Shown here piece by piece: positions 60,250-64,000 of a DNA stretch of 64,000 nucleotides (the first letter of the stretch is position 1; the number at the start of each line of letters is the position of its first letter). Position numbers and translations under genes: made by a program. Source of the DNA: Gordonia jacobaea (GTDB lineage: Bacteria > Actinomycetota > Actinomycetes > Mycobacteriales > Mycobacteriaceae); assembly GCF_001186365.1 (NCBI RefSeq), contig NZ_LDTZ01000014.1, positions 434,001 through 498,000 on the forward strand, written 5' to 3'. The notes below the pieces were generated by a model that was not told where the DNA came from, ran no database searches, and was given only the letters and a program-made list of their open reading frames with translations.

Positions 60250-61170
60250 GTGACCACCGGCCCGATCGTGCCGCCCAATCAGTTCGGTATTTCCAGCCAG
60301 ATCGGCAATGAACCGCAGATGTTGGTCAACGCCTGGCTGCCCTCGGGGCCGGCGATGCTGTTCTGTCCGGCGGACCGTCCCGATCGCTACCAGAAGGCGC
60401 TCGAGCGAGCCGACGTCGTCATCCTCGACCTCGAGGACGCCGTCGCACCGGAGAATCGCGTGGCAGCGCGGGAAGCGTTGATCGCCAACCCGATCGACCC
60501 CGACCGAACCGTCGTGCGTATCAACCCGGCAGGTACCGGCGACTATCGGCGTGATCTCGCAGCCCTGAGTGACACCAACTATCGGGTGGTCATGCAGGCG
60601 AAGGCCGAAACCGCGACGTCGATCATCGAGACGGCGTTTCAGACGATCGCACTCATCGAGACACCACTCGGGGTCGTCAACGTCAACGAGATCGCTCAAG
60701 CCGTCAACTGCATCGGATTGATGTGGGGTGCAGAGGATCTCGTTGCCGGTCTCGGCGGCAAGTCGAGCAGATTCGGTCAGGGCGAGCGAGGAGCGGGTAC
60801 CTATCGTGACGTTGCCCGCTACGCACGCGCGATGGTGCGGATCTCCTCGGCAGCCGCCGGGATCTTTGCCGTCGACTCGGTGCACATCGACATCCCCGAC
60901 ACCGACGGCCTTGTTGCGGAGGTCCGCGACGCCGTCGCACTCGGATACGCCGCGACAGCATGTATCCACCCCTCGCAGGTGGAGATCATCCGCGCTGGCT
61001 ACAGCCCGGATGCCGACGAGATCGACTGGGCCAAGCAGGTTCTCGAGAAGTCGGAGGAGTATCACGGTGGCGTCTTCAGCCTCGACGGGCAGATGATCGA
61101 CGGCCCCGTGCTTCGTCAGGCCGAGGCTGTGCTGGCGCGTGCCGCCGCAGCCGAGAACCTCGACACCTAA
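60250..61170 (+). CDS. citE: CitE-like acyl-CoA lyase (HMG-CoA/citramalyl-CoA type)
   Basis: A 306-residue Mg-dependent lyase of the HpcH/CitE family. Seen are SGPAMLFCPADRPDRYQKAL, the metal region VVILDLEDAVAPENR, VVMQAKAETATSI, LIETPLGVVN and MWGAEDLVAGLGG, with CIHPSQVEII near the end. Its counterpart Rv2498c splits 3-hydroxy-3-methylglutaryl-CoA and (S)-citramalyl-CoA, giving acetyl-CoA and acetoacetate or pyruvate. GTG at 60250 has AGGAG 8 bases upstream and is preferred over GTG 60241. It is 50 bp after the MaoC-like gene. Confidence 0.9.
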   Translation: MTTGPIVPPNQFGISSQIGNEPQMLVNAWLPSGPAMLFCPADRPDRYQKALERADVVILDLEDAVAPENRVAAREALIANPIDPDRTVVRINPAGTGDYRRDLAALSDTNYRVVMQAKAETATSIIETAFQTIALIETPLGVVNVNEIAQAVNCIGLMWGAEDLVAGLGGKSSRFGQGERGAGTYRDVARYARAMVRISSAAAGIFAVDSVHIDIPDTDGLVAEVRDAVALGYAATACIHPSQVEIIRAGYSPDADEIDWAKQVLEKSEEYHGGVFSLDGQMIDGPVLRQAEAVLARAAAAENLDT

Positions 61171-61217
61171 ATGACCGCATGATCAGGATATGAGTCCACG
61201 AGAAGAGAGTGATCCGA

Positions 61218-62861
61218 ATGGCCGAGCCGACGGTCGAATTGGCCTATGCCCGTGGTGAAGACAACCCGCCGCTGCTGACGGAGACGATCGGGCAAACGCT
61301 CGCGCGAACAACCGAGGCGTACGGGGAGAACCTCGCACTGGTCGACGCGCCGAGCGGGCGCACCTGGACGTACCGAGAGTTCCGCACCGAGGTCCTCGCG
61401 CTCGCCGCCGGACTGCTGCGGCACGGCGTTCAGACAGGCGATCGGGTCGGGCTGTGGGCGCCCAACCGACCCGAATGGGTGATGGTGCAATACGCGACCG
61501 CCGAGATCGGTGCCATTCTCGTCAATCTCAATCCCGCCTATCGCCAGAACGAACTCGACTACGCGCTCACGCAGTCGGGTACGAGCGTCGTGCTCGCCGC
61601 CGACCGCTACAAGGACTCCGACTACCGGGGAATGCTCGACGCCGCTCGGCCTTCGACGCCGGAACTGCGTGAGGTCATCCTGTTCGAGACGCCCGAGTGG
61701 GATGAACTGCTCACCCGGCCGTCGGACGACGAGTTGGCTGCGGTGGCGCAACGCGCGTCGACGCTGCGGCCGGACGACTCGATCAATATCCAATACACCT
61801 CGGGTACAACGGGTTTCCCGAAGGGGGCGACACTCACACACGCCAATATCAGCAACAACGGTTATCTCGTCGGCGAACTCCTCGCCTATACCGACGCCGA
61901 CCGCATCTGCATCCCGGTGCCGTTCTACCACTGCTTCGGCATGGTGATGGGAAACCTGGCCGCGACGAGTCATGGTGCGGCCATGGTCATTCCGTCGCCG
62001 ACATTCGATCCCGAAGCCGCGCTCCGCGCCGTCGCGGACTATCGCTGCACGAGCCTCTACGGTGTGCCGACGATGTTCATCGCCGAGCTGGCGCTCCTCG
62101 ATCACGTCGAGCCCGGCCAGATCGATCTGTCGAGTCTGCGGACCGGGATCATGGCGGGTTCGCCGTGCCCCGAACACGTGATGCGGCAGGTCGTTGATCG
62201 CATGCACATGGGCGAGGTCTCGATCTGTTACGGGATGACCGAAACATCGCCGGTGTCGTGTCAGACGAGAGTCGACGATCCGCTGGAACTGCGGGTCGGC
62301 ACAGTCGGGCGCGTCGGCCCGCATCTGGAGATCAAGGTGATCGACCCGATCACGGGAGAGACACTGCCGCGCGGCGAGACCGGCGAATTCTGTACCCGCG
62401 GCTACAGCGTGATGAGTGGGTACTGGAACGAACCCGAGAAGACCGATGAGGCGCTCGACGCCGACGGCTGGATGCACACCGGCGATCTGGCCGTCATGGA
62501 TCCGAACTCGTACGTACGGATCACGGGGCGCATCAAGGACATGGTGATCCGCGGGGGAGAGAACATCTATCCGCGTGAGATCGAGGAGTTCCTCTACACC
62601 CACCCAGATATCCTCGACGCACAGGTGATCGGAGTGCCCGACGAGCGCTACGGCGAAGAGCTGATGGCGTGGATTCAGTTGCGCGACGGCGTCGCCGACC
62701 TCACGGCCGACGACGTGCGCGAGTTCGCGACGGGCAAGATCGCGCGCCACAAGATCCCGAGATACGTCCACGTGGTCAAGGAATTCCCGATGACCGTCAC
62801 CGGCAAGGTGCGCAAGGTGGCGATGCGCGCTGAGTCCGTCGACCTTCTCGGGTTGGCGTAA
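61218..62861 (+). CDS. fatty-acid/short-chain acyl-CoA ligase (FadD35-like)
   Basis: A 547-residue AMP-forming ligase. The phosphate loop is [16 protein letters not shown], followed by [10 protein letters not shown] and the hinge/catalytic region [20 protein letters not shown] and [20 protein letters not shown], with the catalytic lysine in TVTGKVRKV. Placement in the leucine operon is like FadD35 in mycobacteria, so a branched short acid such as isovalerate or methylcrotonate is a likely substrate. ATG 61218 is chosen over GTG 61209. The stop overlaps the aacS start (TAATG). Confidence 0.92.
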   Translation: MAEPTVELAYARGEDNPPLLTETIGQTLARTTEAYGENLALVDAPSGRTWTYREFRTEVLALAAGLLRHGVQTGDRVGLWAPNRPEWVMVQYATAEIGAILVNLNPAYRQNELDYALTQSGTSVVLAADRYKDSDYRGMLDAARPSTPELREVILFETPEWDELLTRPSDDELAAVAQRASTLRPDDSINIQYTSGTTGFPKGATLTHANISNNGYLVGELLAYTDADRICIPVPFYHCFGMVMGNLAATSHGAAMVIPSPTFDPEAALRAVADYRCTSLYGVPTMFIAELALLDHVEPGQIDLSSLRTGIMAGSPCPEHVMRQVVDRMHMGEVSICYGMTETSPVSCQTRVDDPLELRVGTVGRVGPHLEIKVIDPITGETLPRGETGEFCTRGYSVMSGYWNEPEKTDEALDADGWMHTGDLAVMDPNSYVRITGRIKDMVIRGGENIYPREIEEFLYTHPDILDAQVIGVPDERYGEELMAWIQLRDGVADLTADDVREFATGKIARHKIPRYVHVVKEFPMTVTGKVRKVAMRAESVDLLGLA

Positions 62862-64000
62862 TGGCGTCGTCGACCGTCCCCAGATCTTCGGAGCGAGGCG
62901 AAATAACTACGCGCATCGACGACTTCGCGCGACAGGTCGCCGAGCGCTACGGCGTCGACACGTCGTCGTACGAGACGCTGTGGTCGTGGTCGGTGGACAG
63001 TCCGGCGCAGTTCTGGCGTGCGGTGTGGGACTTCTACGATCTCGACGCCATTGCCGGTCCGCTCGCCGAGGGAGACGACGCCGTCCTCGCGTCGACGGAA
63101 ATGCCGGGCGCGCAATGGTTTTCCGACGTCACCCTGAACTACGTGGATCAGGTCTTCCGGCATGCCGACGATCCCGACGCCGCTGCGCGGACCGCGATCG
63201 TCGGAGTCGACGAGAGCGGTACCCTTGTGTCGCTGACCTGGGCACAATTGCGTGAACAGTCGTTGTCGTTCGCGCGCACGCTTCGCCGGCTCGGGGTCGG
63301 TGTCGGCGATGTGGTCGCTGCTTACCTGCCCGACATTCCCGAGGCGTTGGTGGCGTTCCTCGGAACCGCGGCGGTCGGCGCGATCTGGTCGGGTTGCGGG
63401 CAGGACTACGCACCCTCAGGTGCCGCGGGCCGCCTCGCCCAACTCGAGCCCAAGGTGCTGGTCACCGCCGACGGCTACCGATACAACGGCAAAGACATGG
63501 ACAAGGCGGCCGACAGCGCGGAACTGGCAGGCCTTCTCGAAGGGCTGGGCTCCCACATCGTCGTCGGCGATCCGTCGCGCCAGCCCGCACGCGGAATCGA
63601 AGTTCTGAGCTACGAGAGCGCCATTGCGTCGAATTCGCAGGCGCAGTCCGACGTTCGCGACGCCGACATCCCGGTGCGGGTCGGGTTCGATCATCCGCTG
63701 TGGGTGCTGTTCAGCTCGGGAACAACGGGGCGCCCCAAGGGAATTGTGCACGGGCACGGCGGCGTCGTCGTCGAACATCTGAAAGCCGCTGGGCTGCATG
63801 CCGATCTGTCGCGTGACGACGTCTTCTTCTGGCACACCGCACTGAGTTGGATGATGTGGAACTTTCAGGCAGCGGGATTGCTGGTCGGTGCCGAGATCGT
63901 CTGTTACAGCGGCTCACCGCTCTACCCCGACGCCGATCGGCTCTGGGCACTCGTCGCCGACGAACGCGTCACCTACTTCGGCACCAGTCCCGGACAGTTG
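62861..64000 (+). CDS. aacS: acetoacetate-CoA ligase, 5' part (runs off the window)
   Basis: The first 380 residues of an acetoacetyl-CoA synthetase, a family of about 650. Typical segments are the N-terminal FARQVAERYGVDTSSYETLW, AQWFSDVTLNYVDQVF, PDIPEALVAFLGTAAVGAIW, CGQDYAPSGAAGRLAQLEPK and the nucleotide loop FSSGTTGRPKGIVHGHGG. It activates acetoacetate, the end product of leucine breakdown, to acetoacetyl-CoA for thiolysis. ATG 62861 overlaps the ligase stop by one base, so it belongs to the same operon. The frame is still open at base 64000. Confidence 0.93.
   Translation, partial: MASSTVPRSSERGEITTRIDDFARQVAERYGVDTSSYETLWSWSVDSPAQFWRAVWDFYDLDAIAGPLAEGDDAVLASTEMPGAQWFSDVTLNYVDQVFRHADDPDAAARTAIVGVDESGTLVSLTWAQLREQSLSFARTLRRLGVGVGDVVAAYLPDIPEALVAFLGTAAVGAIWSGCGQDYAPSGAAGRLAQLEPKVLVTADGYRYNGKDMDKAADSAELAGLLEGLGSHIVVGDPSRQPARGIEVLSYESAIASNSQAQSDVRDADIPVRVGFDHPLWVLFSSGTTGRPKGIVHGHGGVVVEHLKAAGLHADLSRDDVFFWHTALSWMMWNFQAAGLLVGAEIVCYSGSPLYPDADRLWALVADERVTYFGTSPGQL

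Overview
The window is high-GC actinobacterial chromosome with frequent GTG/TTG starts, tight operons (ATGA and TGATG overlaps) and long antisense open frames caused by GC-rich third positions. The block pgi - chorismate mutase - pcrA/uvrD1 - M23 peptidase - sucCD has the same order as the Rv0946c-Rv0952 region of Mycobacterium tuberculosis, and the leucine operon matches accD1-accA1-fadE19-maoC-like-citE. A mycolic-acid actinomycete fits, most likely Gordonia or a close relative. The genus is an inference.

Layout. 1-2500: catechol ortho-cleavage operon catB-catC-catA, closed by a strong hairpin. 2500-5060: an orphan AAA+ ATPase, a MOSC-domain protein and a three-unit repeat array. 5063-7674 (-): proline catabolism (proline dehydrogenase, glutamate-semialdehyde dehydrogenase). 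7816-15031: an organophosphonate locus with an ABC importer of the 2-aminoethylphosphonate type (phnVUTS), a phosphonatase-like HAD hydrolase and an FAD amine oxidase on the minus strand. Divergent from these are a PhnZ/TmpB-like diiron oxygenase and a GntR/UTRA regulator, with twin TGGTCTAGACCA operators in the divergent gap. 15208-19111: PucR-type activator and type III glutamine synthetase. 19297-22904: FUSC exporter with divergent MarR regulator, an SRPBCC protein, an AbiEi/DUF559-type endonuclease-like gene bracketed by two 54-bp hairpin repeats, then tRNA-Arg(CCU). 23038-31886: two SDRs, CobF, CysQ, an Fpg/Nei glycosylase, a PrmC-like methyltransferase, a CtpF-like P-type ATPase, a lipoprotein and a hypothetical protein. 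31888-42430: the conserved housekeeping block. 42526-50517: PH-domain protein, nonapeptide-repeat protein plus RDD protein, an AccD3-Nudix fusion, the methionine importer metQNI, a nitroreductase and a TetR regulator. 50727-64000: a fused 2-oxoacid:ferredoxin oxidoreductase divergent from the leucine/isovalerate operon (accD1, accA1, fadE, maoC-like, citE-like, fadD), ending in a truncated acetoacetyl-CoA synthetase.

How it works together. Aromatics enter the TCA cycle through cat. Leucine carbon can pass through 2-oxoacid oxidation, acyl-CoA dehydrogenation, methylcrotonyl-CoA carboxylation and HMG-CoA-type cleavage to acetoacetate, which AacS re-activates. Proline and glutamine/ammonium functions flank the phosphonate genes, giving a nitrogen- and phosphorus-scavenging segment.

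The two most unusual things are the phosphonate locus, which combines a hydrolytic and an oxidative C-P bond enzyme, and a dispersed short repeat family related to GGTCTCGACAAGCTCGACCA. That repeat fills intergenic gaps and also lies in frame inside three carboxylase/oxidoreductase genes. No insertion sequence, prophage or CRISPR array was seen.
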